A stretch of DNA of 64,000 bases from Chaetoderma sp. LZ-2023a (GCA_034401795.1 JAVVLW010001659.1:1-64000); one strand, 5' to 3'. Positions 55,701 to 58,984 are shown, counted from the first letter of the stretch. Program-made: numbers and translations. The notes: generated by a model from the sequence alone, not told the origin.

Positions 55701-57827
55701 GCCGCCAGCCACCGGTGGCCATCTTGAAAATTGGTTTCCAGATGATAACTCCGTTACCGTTTATTGGATCGCTTTGAACCTTCATAAAGTGGTTGAACTA
55801 TGTCTGAGGAAGAAAGCTATCGAAATCGGTAATGATCCGAAATCCAAGATGGCCGCCAGCCACCGGTGACCATCTTGAAAATTGGTTTCCAGATGATAAC
55901 TCCGTTACCGTTTATCGGATCGCTTTGAACCTTCATAAAGTGGTTGGACTAGGTCTGGGGAAGAAACTTATCGAAATCGGTAATGATCCAAAATCCAAGA
56001 TGGCCGCCAGCCACCGGTGGCCATCTTGAAAATTGTTGTCGTTTATCGGATCGCTATGAAATTTCATAGGGTGGTTCGACTACCTCTGGGGAAGAAACCT
56101 ATCGAGATTGACAATGATACGAACTCCAAGATGGCTGCCAGCCACTGGTGGCCATCTTGAAAGTTGGTTTCCAAAAACTCTGTTACCGTTTATTCGGATC
56201 CCTTTGAAACTTCATAGGGCGGTTGGACTAGGTGTGGAGAAGAAACTTATCGAAATTGATGATGATCCGAACTCCAAGATGGCCGCCAGTCATGGGCTGC
56301 CATCTTGAAAGTTGGTTTCTGGATTTCATTTATTGGATCACTTCCTACAGTCGTTGGAATATGTCTGGTGAAGGAACTTTATGATAATCTGAAATCTAAT
56401 ATGGCCGCCAGTCAGCGGCAACCATCTTAAAAATTGGTTTCCGGATGATACCTCCTTGACATTTCGCTTTGACACTTCATAAGGATGACTGGTCTGATGG
56501 GACTGAGGAAGAAATAAATATTTTCTGAAAGCTCTCATTCATTGGTTTGTCATCATGGCGGGGTATGATGCGCCGTTTGCGGAGCTCTTGTTTAGTGATC
56601 ATCTTGGAATATGTGACAAATTTCCAATAAAGGTTTTATAAACAACTCGTAATTAACGGCACAATTCTATTTGATGTCTATGCAGAAAAGTGATTTGTCA
56701 ATGTTTCCAGCAGACATCTTGAATTCTAATATTTCCAGTAAATACTTATATTACTATGACTTTTGGACCACTTGAATGATTTTAACTAAGCTGCTGGAAT
56801 GCACCTAGGGTGGGTCGCTTCTGATATTTATTCAAACACTGGTTTCCAAGTGAGTGACAGGCACTTTGCTGGGCCTTTTGTTGAAGTTGCATTTACAGAT
56901 CTGACAATTTGAGTTTTATTGAAGAGATTTTAACCTTGCCCCAGATGTCGTGCAGAACCATATTGATTCTGGGTTCAACAGGTCCTGGTCCTCAACTCAA
57001 TTATATAAGTTAAGGAAAGTATAACCTGGAACAGAACTCATGGAAATTCGCCCGTCGTTGTCTTCATGCTAATCAGAGTGGATTCGTGTGGGAAGTAGAT
57101 GTTAATTTAATAAGCAAAAAAAAAATATCATTATCCAGATATTGAGGCACTGATCAGTAATCTGTCAGTCATTTTATGCAGATATTGTGGCAATGATTAA
57201 CAATCTGTGATAGTCATCCTTATTTAATCTTTTAATGGGCACGCCAGCCTTTGCAGCGGTCTTGATAATTCTCAGTACTTTGCATACCACAAGAAAACTA
57301 TTTTCTGTCTCGATGACTGAGTGGTAAATTTTCAACAATAGTTTTCTATTCACCTACAAATGGAGATTCACTAATGGTAATGATCCGATTGATCACCATT
57401 TATACACGCCAAAAAAATGCAGAAATCTGCTGTCAACGATTTTAATTGTCTTCAAATCGTGACCATTGACCCTTACCACTCTGATGACAATATTCTGTCT
57501 TTTATTGTGTCAATAGCAAAGAATCTCGTGTACATTTTTCAACAATTTTGGTCGACGATGTTGCTGTCTTCGACAGCACCATCTTCCCCCAAATTTGTTG
57601 AAAATTGTACACCAGTTCATCATTTAATTTAATTTGAAGATTTAAAAATCTGACATCAGTGTGGTACGGGTTAAATGATTAAATGCCTAATTACAAATGC
57701 TGTTCTCTAAATGGTTTCATTTCACTCTGTATGTATCTTCTGTTCACAGAGACCCAGTTTTCGAGTTACATCACCTCAGATCGATCAACTTACCACAGCT
57801 GAAAATCTGATCTCATTTTCACCGTAG
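1385..57827 (+). CDS. DLGAP5: DLGAP5/HURP-like mitotic spindle protein, 15 exons, 5'-incomplete
   Basis: Exons: 1385-1775, 11449-11579, 13790-14606, 15181-15324, 16883-16932, 20831-21184, 22295-22420, 26572-26732, 28258-28365, 37930-38131, 39632-40322, 42005-42114, 49758-49922, 50356-50447, 57750-57827. They sum to 3,620 nt, in phase throughout, giving about 1,206 residues to the TAG (human HURP is about 850). Seen: FAPxDF plus a PLSPxSA motif (residues 83-113, counted from the first, split codon), a GKAP-like domain (about 630-765), a GGFFKVATP motif (811-819) and the C-terminus NLISFSP. Family knowledge: HURP (Drosophila Mars) binds and stabilises kinetochore microtubules and is regulated by Ran-importin beta and Aurora A. 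The FAPxDF block and this C-terminus favour DLGAP5 over the synaptic DLGAP1-4. The N-terminus lies outside the window. Introns of up to 9.7 kb are filled with transposons. Confidence 0.9.
3241..3398 (+). repeat. left inverted terminal repeat of DIRS1-like element
   Basis: Begins CAATACTCACCATTCTGTTA and pairs with the reverse complement of 10110-10266 over about 158 bases, with a handful of differences. It contains an 11-bp perfect hairpin, GGGTACTCGGC (3336-3346) against GCCGAGTACCC (3355-3365), which is conserved in the right copy. Confidence 0.92.
4353..6440 (+). pseudogene. DIRS Gag-like ORF, frameshifted
   Basis: The first ATG considered (4353) opens into a Cys/His-rich segment (spacing C-x2-C, then C-x7-C-x2-C, followed by a WSVE block) that resembles the N-terminus of DIRS Gag proteins. 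The frame ends at 4610 (TAG), and related coding composition resumes in another frame from about 4649 to 5968. It shifts again near 5890 into a frame running to 6294 that has the LFGG-like segment GPSIFGG typical of DIRS Gag C-terminal parts. At least two frameshifts are therefore needed. Gag would form the particle that carries the element RNA. The G/C-rich third positions contrast with the host exons. The exact start is uncertain, because codons upstream of 4353 are also open (about 4300). Confidence 0.65.
6452..8420 (+). pseudogene. DIRS reverse transcriptase-RNase H, multiply frameshifted
   Basis: RT motifs in order: GAIKPAN, FYSNMFLVPKSTGGWRPILN, LRPLN, then (after a break near 6955) SIDLKNAYFHIPM, then (after a break near 7079) LPFGLSTAPRVFT and a YIDDWLL catalytic box. 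The box is preceded by a duplicated YIDT unit (HTYIDTYIDDW). RNase H follows a break near 7450, with VYTDASLEGWGACLGE. After a break near 7733 come LEMMAVELALE, a diverged D box reading SVDSTVVSYINRQGG where DIRS usually has DN, and ILADALSR. The tail PNVDLFATKEN is typical of DIRS/Ngaro pol. No DPPY-type methyltransferase motif was seen. At least four single-base frame breaks make it a pseudogene. A homopolymer of G at about 6513-6529 adds another hazard near the start. Confidence 0.85.
8430..9456 (+). pseudogene. DIRS tyrosine recombinase (YR), with frameshift and stops
   Basis: The N-terminal core-binding part reads DCVDVIKQRSTSEGFSRQA ... FADWCEEKGIDTF. A break at 8611 (TAG from a lost base) and a TGA at about 8640 follow. 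The frame resumes with VAGYKSALASVIPCLANR and runs through the catalytic domain: SSARRRSEIHAL (Arg I), VRADNVRGIAAS (box II), then a TAG at 9343-9345 where DIRS relatives have an acidic residue, and finally AQWHCESSFTDYYMRDV with the nucleophilic Tyr. The reading ends LALAVLKR-stop at 9456. In relatives box II is usually VRAHDVRG, so the catalytic His position appears to be Asp here. The enzyme would integrate circular cDNA. This copy cannot be functional as it stands. Confidence 0.85.
9952..10055 (+). repeat. internal complementary region (ICR) of DIRS element
   Basis: 9955-9998 is the reverse complement of the left outer edge plus ITR start (3228-3271). 9996-10055 is the reverse complement of the right outer edge plus ITR start (10246-10305). 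The two halves meet at AAT (the complement of ATT), exactly as if the two element ends had been joined. In DIRS-1 this region is thought to template circle formation during reverse transcription. It fixes the element termini independently of the flanks. Confidence 0.9.
10110..10266 (-). repeat. right inverted terminal repeat of DIRS1-like element
   Basis: Inverted partner of 3241-3398. The two differ by a few substitutions and one base of length. The outer edge continues to the ATT at 10303-10305. Confidence 0.92.
11449..11579 (+). CDS. DLGAP5: HURP-like exon 2
   Basis: Residues 131-175. The acceptor is CCTGTAG and the donor GTAAAT. It reads CSTPKIAIKRLGASAVC, then two proline-directed sites (SPADT, VSPEKQ) and NTPDN. 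The first G completes Arg from exon 1. The last G plus AT of exon 3 gives Asp. It is a low-complexity linker with candidate CDK sites and no domain. The join in both directions is the main support. Confidence 0.82.
11580..13789 (+). other. intron 2
   Basis: GTAAAT...CTGTAG. 11810-12130 is a decayed copy of the dispersed family with GAGCCACTGGGCCAGGA and GCCATTTTGGATGA. 13450-13580 contains several AAGTATTTGTATTTG-type blocks that look like the end of a MITE, but boundaries were not found. The remainder shows no gene. Confidence 0.65.
13790..14606 (+). CDS. DLGAP5: HURP-like exon 3: long basic linker with KEN motif
   Basis: Residues 175-447, the largest exon. It carries basic Ser-rich clusters (STRRKGRKS, RKSIRKSLGSL, KGRRSLRICSS, RRKSVRRSVILTPP), many S/T-P sites (ITPKH, SSPKSP, SPERM, LTPPN) and a KEN triplet at 14359-14367 (residues 365-367). 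No folded domain is visible. HURP linkers are disordered and phosphorylated in mitosis. RRxS-type sites here would fit Aurora-class kinases, but that is inference. Acceptor is TCTGTAG. Donor is GTATGG after ACGAAG. Confidence 0.88.
14607..15180 (+). other. intron 3
   Basis: GTATGG...TTCAAG. A degenerate copy of the TTAA foldback family occupies about 14696-14852: GTTCATTTACAGGCCAAGAG, then a GACTGGCTCAGTTATCGA centre, then CTTGGCCAGCAAATGG. Otherwise it is AT-rich and empty. Confidence 0.7.
15181..15324 (+). CDS. DLGAP5: HURP-like exon 4
   Basis: Residues 447-495. It reads SVSLVEPFIQPRTDVVFW, then a basic SRKRKSLWMQNRKSPVQA stretch and RSPEE. The first A completes AGA (Arg). The exon ends TG, so it requires exon 5 to begin with a base making Cys or Trp. 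A direct join to exon 6 would create TGA, which argues for the small exon that follows. Confidence 0.85.
15325..16882 (+). other. intron 4
   Basis: GTATGT...AAACAG. It contains a foldback-family remnant (about 15688-15890) and a tandem block (about 15965-16560), and no coding sequence. Confidence 0.7.
15965..16560 (+). repeat. degenerate tandem repeat, unit about 150-160 bp, 3-4 units
   Basis: Recurring phrases mark the units: ATCTCCTCCCAAACCATTGG (about 16015), ATCTCCTTCCAAACCGTTAG (about 16176), ATCTCATCCGAAACCATTGT (about 16328) and a fourth partial at about 16480. Each is followed by TGGAATTCAACCAAATTTGG and by CATATGATTGC. A C-run lies at about 16111-16124. Confidence 0.7.
16883..16932 (+). 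CDS. DLGAP5: HURP-like exon 5 (50 nt)
   Basis: Residues 495-512. It reads CPMIEMERRHSKVKSPK, with basic residues like its neighbours. The acceptor is GCTAAACAG and the donor GTATGA. The joins TG|T and G|AT keep the frame and avoid a stop between exons 4 and 6. Its small size makes it the least certain exon. Confidence 0.72.
18106..19773 (+). mobile_element. Tc1-type DNA transposon (1.67 kb)
   Basis: The ends TACACCTGTGCAAAAGTTAA (18106) and its inverted copy ending 19773 form terminal inverted repeats of at least 25 bp. Both sides are flanked by TA (18104-18105 and 19774-19775), the Tc1/mariner target duplication. The interrupted host repeat reads TTTTATAT on the left and GTTTTGGGGTATTCTG on the right, matching the uninterrupted copy at about 47008-47050. 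About 310 bp separate the left end from the transposase start. Confidence 0.93.
18417..19449 (+). pseudogene. Tc1 transposase, DD34E triad intact, C-terminus frameshifted
   Basis: It starts at ATG 18417. Residues 1-50 form a paired-like helix-turn-helix region (SDRVKWQIIG, MSCREIGRQLNINHTVISRL), followed by RPRSGRPKKT, an AT-hook/GRPR-like linker. The catalytic domain has D151 (WSDES), D243 (MDDNARPH) and E278 (NPIEHIWD), with 34 residues between the last two, so it is a Tc1-group DD34E enzyme. The uninterrupted frame runs on to a stop at 19515-19517, but its last part reads unlike the family. The family-like tail WQRIPQ ... GGYTRY lies in the next frame and ends at TAA 19447-19449. One extra base (or two lost) near 19341-19348 explains this. 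The copy is therefore probably inactive, though only recently damaged. Confidence 0.9.
20831..21184 (+). CDS. DLGAP5: HURP-like exon 6: acidic linker
   Basis: Residues 512-630. It reads DTALAPLPIDFEIEDDVN, AAPAPSMSLFSDFVRETS and then Asn/Ser/Glu-rich sequence up to ESNDPPMLV. It is acidic, unlike the basic exons 3-5. Acceptor TTTTCCACAG is strong and the donor is GTAAGT. The exon continues directly into the GKAP-like domain of exon 7 through a split Gly. Confidence 0.85.
21185..22294 (+). other. intron 6
   Basis: GTAAGT...TTTCAG. It contains a well-preserved TTAA foldback (21420-21674). 21830-22100 has two loosely repeated segments (GTTTCATGG with GGGAAATGCCTGTTATG, and GGGCAATGCAGGTTATTTTG). 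No coding sequence was seen. Confidence 0.7.
21420..21674. repeat. TTAA foldback family F1, near-complete copy
   Basis: TTAA at both ends, with a partial duplication of the centre (GACTGGCTCG occurs twice at about 21527-21552). Arms include TGTCCATTTGCCGACAAAGA on the left and TCTACAAATGGACATTTCTC on the right. Confidence 0.8.
22295..22420 (+). CDS. DLGAP5: HURP-like exon 7: start of GKAP-like domain
   Basis: Residues 630-672. VPYFRELLLSKTRRLTSLCE aligns with the PYFRN-x-LQSETEKLTSHC block of vertebrate HURP, the first helix of the GKAP/SAPAP-type domain. Glu/Asn-rich VNEDGNHLTEE follows. Acceptor TATTTTTCAG, donor GTAAGC, phase 1 on both sides. Confidence 0.92.
22688..22900. repeat. TTAA foldback family F1, diverged copy
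   Basis: The centre GGTTCAGTCATCGAGCCAGT and the right arm CCTGCAAATGGACC are still readable. The terminal TTAA motifs are eroded. Confidence 0.65.
23494..23597. repeat. MITE-like hairpin, about 104 bp
   Basis: The left arm (CCGTGTACTCACTAGAGAC, then TCAGGAATAACGCCATAC) is complementary to the right arm (GTATGGCGTTATTCCTGA, then GTCTCTAGTAAGAACACGG), with a 4-base loop. It is almost a perfect palindrome. Confidence 0.8.
23614..26298. mobile_element. 2.7-kb TTAA-flanked element, copy 1, no coding capacity recognised
   Basis: TTAA flanks at 23610-23613 and 26299-26302. Short terminal inverted repeats: AGGTCATATTTGGAG at the left, and CGGTCATATATGGAG as the complement of the right end. Direct homologue of 33115-35872 over nearly the whole length, with indels. 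No open frame resembles a transposase. TTAA target duplication is the hallmark of piggyBac-type insertion, so a non-autonomous piggyBac-like origin is a reasonable guess. It includes G/C runs at about 24590 and 25325 and a (GT)n at about 25516-25536. Its right end is 270 bp from exon 8. Confidence 0.8.
26572..26732 (+). CDS. DLGAP5: HURP-like exon 8: core of GKAP-like domain
   Basis: Residues 672-725. VSGQIRTTVGQGHLLMNQRF and KQFTGLVDDCEFKTGEKETT continue into CTDLQGFWDMIYFQ. This is the most conserved stretch of the family (vertebrate HURP has IRTAVGQTRLLM, FEGLVDDCE and TTCTDLDGFWDMV), and it makes the identification secure. Acceptor CTGTTCCAG. Donor GTCAGA after CAG, phase 0. Confidence 0.96.
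26733..28257 (+). other. intron 8
   Basis: GTCAGA...CTGCAG. It contains an F1 remnant (about 26829-26990), the near-perfect palindrome at 27091-27322, an immediately adjacent F3-type hairpin (about 27330-27600), and a fragment at about 28145-28230 related to the inverted-repeat material of intron 1 (TAGTTGCGAGTCGCAATTAA). Confidence 0.7.
27091..27322. repeat. near-perfect 232-bp palindrome
   Basis: The arms of about 116 bp meet at CTATATATATAG (27201-27212) with no spacer. GCAGCTTTGTCAGAGATGTA at the left is matched by TACATCTCTGACAAAGCTGC at the right. The two arms differ at only a few positions, so both strands give almost the same translated peptide. Confidence 0.9.
28258..28365 (+). CDS. 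DLGAP5: HURP-like exon 9: end of GKAP-like domain
   Basis: Residues 726-761, a clean 36-codon, phase 0-0 exon. VEDVNEKFAELDKRQANNW continues the helix that follows the FWDM motif (vertebrate IEDVIHKFNNL ... W), then a Pro/Lys-rich hinge. Donor GTAAGT is followed within 7 bp of the exon end by a TTAA foldback element. Confidence 0.92.
28373..28607. repeat. TTAA foldback family F1, complete copy abutting a splice donor
   Basis: TTAA at 28373-28376 and 28604-28607. The centre is GACTGGCTCGGTTATCGAGC followed by CAGTCATTCCATTGG. The left TTAA lies immediately after the GTAAGTG of the exon 9 donor. Confidence 0.88.
29238..30777 (+). pseudogene. DIRS tyrosine recombinase, degenerate, interrupted by a nested element
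   Basis: ATG 29238 opens a frame (SSQAKSPVEEPGPSYQ). In the alternative frame, IQIDCVDVVKESRINEGFSE and SRAYNYKIKRFAEWCSKR lead to VADFLCHLYEA. After the insert (29598-30040) come AGYKSALMSVIPCLANRGS and IKGMGNLRARNPPVIP, then further breaks. The end KARSVHGIVASTALLNGIPV, GQWHCESSFTDHYLCDTSN and NPLALSILKK-stop (30775-30777) parallels the end of the first DIRS recombinase. Box II, usually AHDVRG, reads ARSVHG, so catalytic residues are lost. At least three frameshifts are needed. The nucleophilic Tyr of FTDHY is retained. Confidence 0.82.
29598..30040. mobile_element. hAT-like MITE nested in DIRS derivative
   Basis: 8-bp flanks TGAGGCCT (29590-29597) and TCAGGCCT (30041-30048), one mismatch. 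The ends contain TAGTAGGCATGCGCGATTA and, inverted, TATAGGCTAGTCTTGCGCGA. The interior is AT-rich with GATTATT/AATAATC motifs and itself carries an F1 foldback fragment (about 29740-29860). Confidence 0.72.
31317..31410 (+). repeat. internal complementary region of DIRS derivative
   Basis: 31317-31351 is the complement of the left outer end (28965-28999). 31352-31410 is the complement of the right outer end (about 31630-31686), with small indels. It has the same organisation as in the full-length element. Confidence 0.82.
33115..35872. mobile_element. 2.7-kb TTAA-flanked element, copy 2
   Basis: TTAA at 33111-33114 and 35873-35876. Ends AGGTCATATTTGGAG and, inverted, AGGTCATATATGGAG. Collinear with 23614-26298 in the same orientation and clearly homologous throughout, but with private indels. 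For example, the segment around 24065-24135 of copy 1 is missing here, and a 237-bp MITE is present only here. No coding capacity was recognised. Confidence 0.8.
35099..35335. mobile_element. 237-bp hAT-like MITE
   Basis: 17-bp terminal inverted repeats CAGTGCTCTAGATAAGC and (inverted) CAGAGCTCTAGATAAGC. 8-bp flanks TCATAGAC (35091-35098) and TCATAGCC (35336-35343). CAG-N-G ends with an 8-bp duplication are hAT-like. The homologous position in copy 1 (about 25758-25765) is an empty site. The interior repeats ATTGGGTGATT three times. Confidence 0.88.
36276..37686. mobile_element. 1.4-kb TTAA-flanked element with long (over 300 bp) terminal inverted repeats
   Basis: TTAA at 36272-36275 and 37687-37690. 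Ends AACTCTCGTGTTCCATTAAA and (inverted) AGCTCTCGTGTTCCATTAAA. The inverted arms continue inward for over 300 bp through TTTACCCAGCATGCAA, CCATATTTGTTTAGT and GCAAATAGTCATTTG to ACAGTATTGAAAT. The middle (about 36600-37400) has short hairpins and no long open frame. Confidence 0.82.
37930..38131 (+). CDS. DLGAP5: HURP-like exon 10: FFKV-ATP motif
   Basis: Residues 762-829. A Lys-rich start (KASKNKPVKGKSKFAAFRQQ), a predicted helix, and then EGGFFKVATPIQ (about 810-821), equivalent to the AGFFRVESP-V block that follows the GKAP domain in vertebrate HURP. The region is probably disordered apart from the helix. Acceptor TATAACCACAG, donor GTAAGA. Confidence 0.9.
38132..39631 (+). other. intron 10
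   Basis: GTAAGA...TATATAG. It contains foldbacks F1 (about 38590-38790), F2 (38808-39008) and F1 (about 39005-39150), back to back, and an F3 fragment (about 39400-39480). 38190-38480 is AT-rich and empty. Confidence 0.7.
38808..39008. repeat. TTAA foldback family F2
   Basis: TTAA at both ends. The arms contain TGTACATTTTTCAACAATTT at the left and AAATTTGTTGAAAAATGAGC at the right, and the middle TGTTGCTGTCTACGACAACA is itself self-complementary. Sister copies lie at 41758-41937 and 57466-57674. Confidence 0.82.
39632..40322 (+). CDS. DLGAP5: HURP-like exon 11: second long linker with two KEN motifs
   Basis: Residues 829-1059. KEN at 39646-39654 (834-836) and at 39970-39978 (942-944). Basic proline-directed blocks: FTPKRRSYLPVVPSPLLQD, ITPGMRRRQRRQSTPASRR and LTPSSAKRKRRSSIQ. 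The end is RASKRRSLR, continuing into exon 12. Composition matches exon 3. No folded domain is recognised. Acceptor TTTATATAG, donor GTACTG after TTAG. Confidence 0.88.
41222..41459. repeat. TTAA foldback family F1, complete copy
   Basis: TTAA at both ends. The centre, GACTCGGTTATCGAGCCGGT, is flanked by CTGGAATGACT and CATTCCAGTGG. Arms ATGTCCATTTGTGG and TCTACAAATGACATTTC. Confidence 0.88.
41758..41937. repeat. TTAA foldback family F2
   Basis: TTAACCCTTACCATGCTGAT at the left, and inverted TTAACCCATACCACTCTGAT at the right, so the ends show the consensus clearly. Confidence 0.85.
42005..42114 (+). CDS. DLGAP5: HURP-like exon 12
   Basis: Residues 1059-1096. RRSIAHENASSPPAVDSQ, then DDLANILAKYLVPTM, a short predicted amphipathic helix, and SKQ. 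The first G completes AGG (Arg). Donor GTCTGT is weak. Frame continuity into exon 13 (G|AG, Glu) supports it. Confidence 0.82.
42190..43075. repeat. dispersed repeat with internal ~150-bp periodicity, copy 1
   Basis: CCAGATCTTGAAGAGTT, followed by GATGTGTTAGGGATAGACGA-like phrases, recurs about every 150 bp (42290, 42450, 42590). The right part (about 42640-43075) is homologous to 48230-48755, including a C-run (42819-42832) and GGGTCCAGTCCACCCAAGAA at the end. Confidence 0.7.
44089..44420. mobile_element. 332-bp hAT-like MITE
   Basis: 8-bp flanks TGAAGTGG (44081-44088) and TGAAGCGG (44421-44428). Ends TGGTGTTGCAACGATTCATC and (inverted) TAGGGCTGCAATGATACAC. The interior is full of ATGTATCG/CGATACAT motifs. 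Confidence 0.78.
45582..45822. repeat. TTAA foldback family F1 nested in hAT-like element
   Basis: TTAA at both ends. The centre is GACTGGCTCAATAACCAAGC with flanking CTGGAATGACT and AGTCATTTTAGTGG. Confidence 0.8.
45976..46125. repeat. TTAA foldback family F1 with poly-C in the loop
   Basis: It begins TTAACCCTTTAATGG. The centre GACTGG of the family is replaced by a C-run (about 46065-46081) between TGGAATGACTG and AATAATCAAGCCAGTCATTC. Confidence 0.72.
46494..47650. repeat. dispersed repeat family, most complete copy
   Basis: It starts AGCTCACCTGACCAGACCAG and carries two internal subunits, each with GAACCACTGGGCCA/GAACGACTGGACCA, GGGCATAGAGATCCAAG and GGCCATCTTGGAT. It is the undisturbed relative of the copy split by Tc1 in intron 5. 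No protein-coding frame was seen, and the end structure is unresolved. Confidence 0.7.
48230..48755. repeat. dispersed repeat, copy 2 of 42640-43075
   Basis: Shared with copy 1 in the same order: GGATAGACGAAGTGTCATG, TGATCAATGCAGCTGTGAAG, a long C-run, AGGGAATTATCAAAGAC, GTATGCCTGTGGGCGTATGT, GGGTCCAGTCCACCCAAGAA. Flanking sequences differ. Confidence 0.78.
49758..49922 (+). CDS. DLGAP5: HURP-like exon 13
   Basis: Residues 1096-1151. Basic KSSLKKKISPRKCHPQRHSV runs into HFGSPACAQSDLDDLMKLPC. RHSVHFGSP resembles the RHISFGG segment near the vertebrate HURP C-terminus. Acceptor TTGCTTCACAG, donor GTATGT, phase 1 to phase 1. Confidence 0.87.
49923..50355 (+). other. intron 13 (433 bp)
   Basis: GTATGT...ATTCAG. 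The shortest intron, with no repeat recognised beyond a short F1-like scrap (ATTTACCACTAATGACTGGC) near 49972. Confidence 0.7.
50356..50447 (+). CDS. DLGAP5: HURP-like exon 14
   Basis: Residues 1151-1181. VQQQRVNQGHSLRTRASPKA, then ENTTPVRRRST, a basic segment with a TP and an SP site. Acceptor TTTAATTCAG, donor GTAAGA, ending phase 0, which matches the last exon. Confidence 0.85.
50641..50818. repeat. TTAA foldback family F1, internally deleted
   Basis: Left arm and half of the centre (GGACTGGCTCGGTTATC) are present, then it jumps directly to AGTCTGCAAATGGACATTTC. The second half of the palindrome is missing. The right end has TTAA at 50815-50818. Confidence 0.75.
51672..52343. repeat. 151-bp tandem repeat, left part (4-5 units)
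   Basis: GATAACTC occurs at 51700, 51851, 52002, 52154 and 52298, giving periods of 151, 151, 152 and 144. Every unit carries CGTTTATCGGATTGCTTTGA, CTTCATAGAGTGGTTGGACT, GATGATCCGAAATCCAAGAT and GGCCATCTTGAAAATTGGTT. The array stops in mid-unit at ATAGAG. Confidence 0.9.
52344..55481. mobile_element. 3.1-kb insertion inside the 151-bp tandem array
   Basis: ATAGAG on both sides (52338-52343 and 55482-55487), which is continuous array sequence in other units. Ends CCGGCCTCAAAATTT and (inverted) CAGCCCTCAAAATTT. No recognisable transposase. It holds a nested F1 remnant (about 54160-54370), short hairpins and AT-rich sequence. Class is uncertain: the ends look hAT-like, but only a 6-bp duplication is visible. 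Confidence 0.72.
55482..56540. repeat. 151-bp tandem repeat, right part (about 6 units, decaying rightward)
   Basis: GATAACTC at 55593, 55744 and 55894 (periods 151 and 150), then shortened and diverged units. Same phrases as the left part. It ends near ATGGCGGGGTATGATG (56554), which echoes GTGGCGGGGTATTATG just before the left part (51640). The whole may therefore be one older repeat. Confidence 0.85.
57466..57674. repeat. TTAA foldback family F2
   Basis: Left end TTGACCCTTACCACTCTGAT (TTAA mutated to TTGA). Right end, inverted, TTAACCCGTACCACACTGAT. It lies 76 bp before the last exon. Confidence 0.82.
57750..57827 (+). CDS. DLGAP5: HURP-like exon 15: C-terminus and stop
   Basis: Residues 1182-1206 and TAG (57825-57827). 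RPSFRVTSPQIDQLTTAE is followed by NLISFSP-stop. The vertebrate HURP C-terminus contains GGNLITFSP close to its end, so this terminal heptapeptide is conserved and confirms the last exon. Acceptor CTGTTCACAG. Confidence 0.92.
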   Translation, partial: RPSFRVTSPQIDQLTTAENLISFSP

Positions 57828-58403
57828 TATGGCAGCTTTAGTAATCTAAACGTTTAAATGTAAACTGAATGGACACCAATCTTCAAAAACTATTTAGTTA
57901 CATTATCATAAATTAGTTACCATCTGCTAATAATTCTCGAATCTGGCTGACAAATCTGATGCGTGTACATTTTACTCTGTGATAGAATCGTTCCTTCAGC
58001 TCAGCATGTCAACATATGAGTCAGATAACCTCTCGCAACCACTGTGTGTGTGGACACAACAATAGTGAAATATTTTGATATTTCTTTAAATTGAAACCAA
58101 ACATGCTCAAAACTTTCTGTGTCAGCCTAATACCATACTATCTCATGGCCTATCCAACACAATACCATGGCAGTCGAAACGACACCGCCGTATACATATA
58201 TGATGTGTGATGTGGAAAAAACTAAATGGTTCAACAAGCGAGATGCTGTCTTTCTAGTCTTATAAAATATCTTAGTTACAAAGGTGTTTTGTACCTAGTT
58301 TTCGTGATTGTAAAATACTAAGCTTTCGGACAGATCCGTTCCACAATTATTGATTTAAAAGCATTAGATTTACTTATTTATATATCAGAAACACTGCCAA
58401 GCA
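57828..58403 (+). other. 3' UTR and flank of the HURP-like gene
   Basis: No canonical AATAAA was found in this stretch. AT-rich stretches such as ATTATCATAAATTAG (57905) and TTATAAAATATC (58260) are weak candidates at best, so the cleavage site is not assigned. Confidence 0.45.
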
Positions 58404-58644
58404 TTAACCCTTTAATGGTCAAATTTGGTCAAATTTTTTTTACATATTTTCTTATTGAATGTCCATTTACAGGTGAAGAGAATACAATCTTTTAACATTT
58501 ATCACTGGAATGACTGGCTTGGTTATCGAGCCAGGCATTCCAGTGGTACATTTTCAAACATTGTTTTCTCTTGGCTTGTAAATGGACAATCCACATGACC
58601 ATAGCGGAGGCCGGTTGTGGCTGGTATGGTCATTAAAGGGTTAA
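58404..58644. repeat. TTAA foldback family F1, best-preserved ends
   Basis: TTAACCCTTTAATGGTCA at the left and its inverted copy (TGACCATACCAGCC side) ending ATTAAAGGGTTAA at the right. The centre is GACTGGCTTGGTTATCGAGC. This copy defines the family ends: TTAA followed by CCCTTTAATG. Confidence 0.9.
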
Positions 58645-58984
58645 ATTGCACATTTAGAATTTGGTCCCTGCAGCAAAGGTGCGGAAGCCCTATAATAATG
58701 ACTCTGTCAGCACTTTGTTGCATCGTACATGAAGCAGAGGATGACGCAAGGTAGATACTGGCCAGTTTAGTTCATGTGTATTCAATTCTATACTGACTGA
58801 TATTTTACTATGAGAATTAGAGACAGTACATATAATCCACTCAGTTCTATCTACATTTGCTGTATAGATTTAGTTCAAATTTGTACCATGTACATGATTT
58901 GTGTGTGTAGCTTTGAAGTACTAGCAGGTCTTTAGGCTTCAAGTAATTGGCTCCCACTGTAAAAATGTAAATTTATACTAGTGA

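Larger units (their letters stand above)
50448..57749 (+). other. intron 14 (7.3 kb)
   Basis: GTAAGA...TTCACAG. It contains an F1 copy (50641-50818), an F3 hairpin (about 51045-51145), a 151-bp tandem array in two parts with a 3.1-kb insertion between, an F1 remnant (about 57230-57385) and F2 (57466-57674). 56600-57220 shows nothing clear. Confidence 0.72.
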
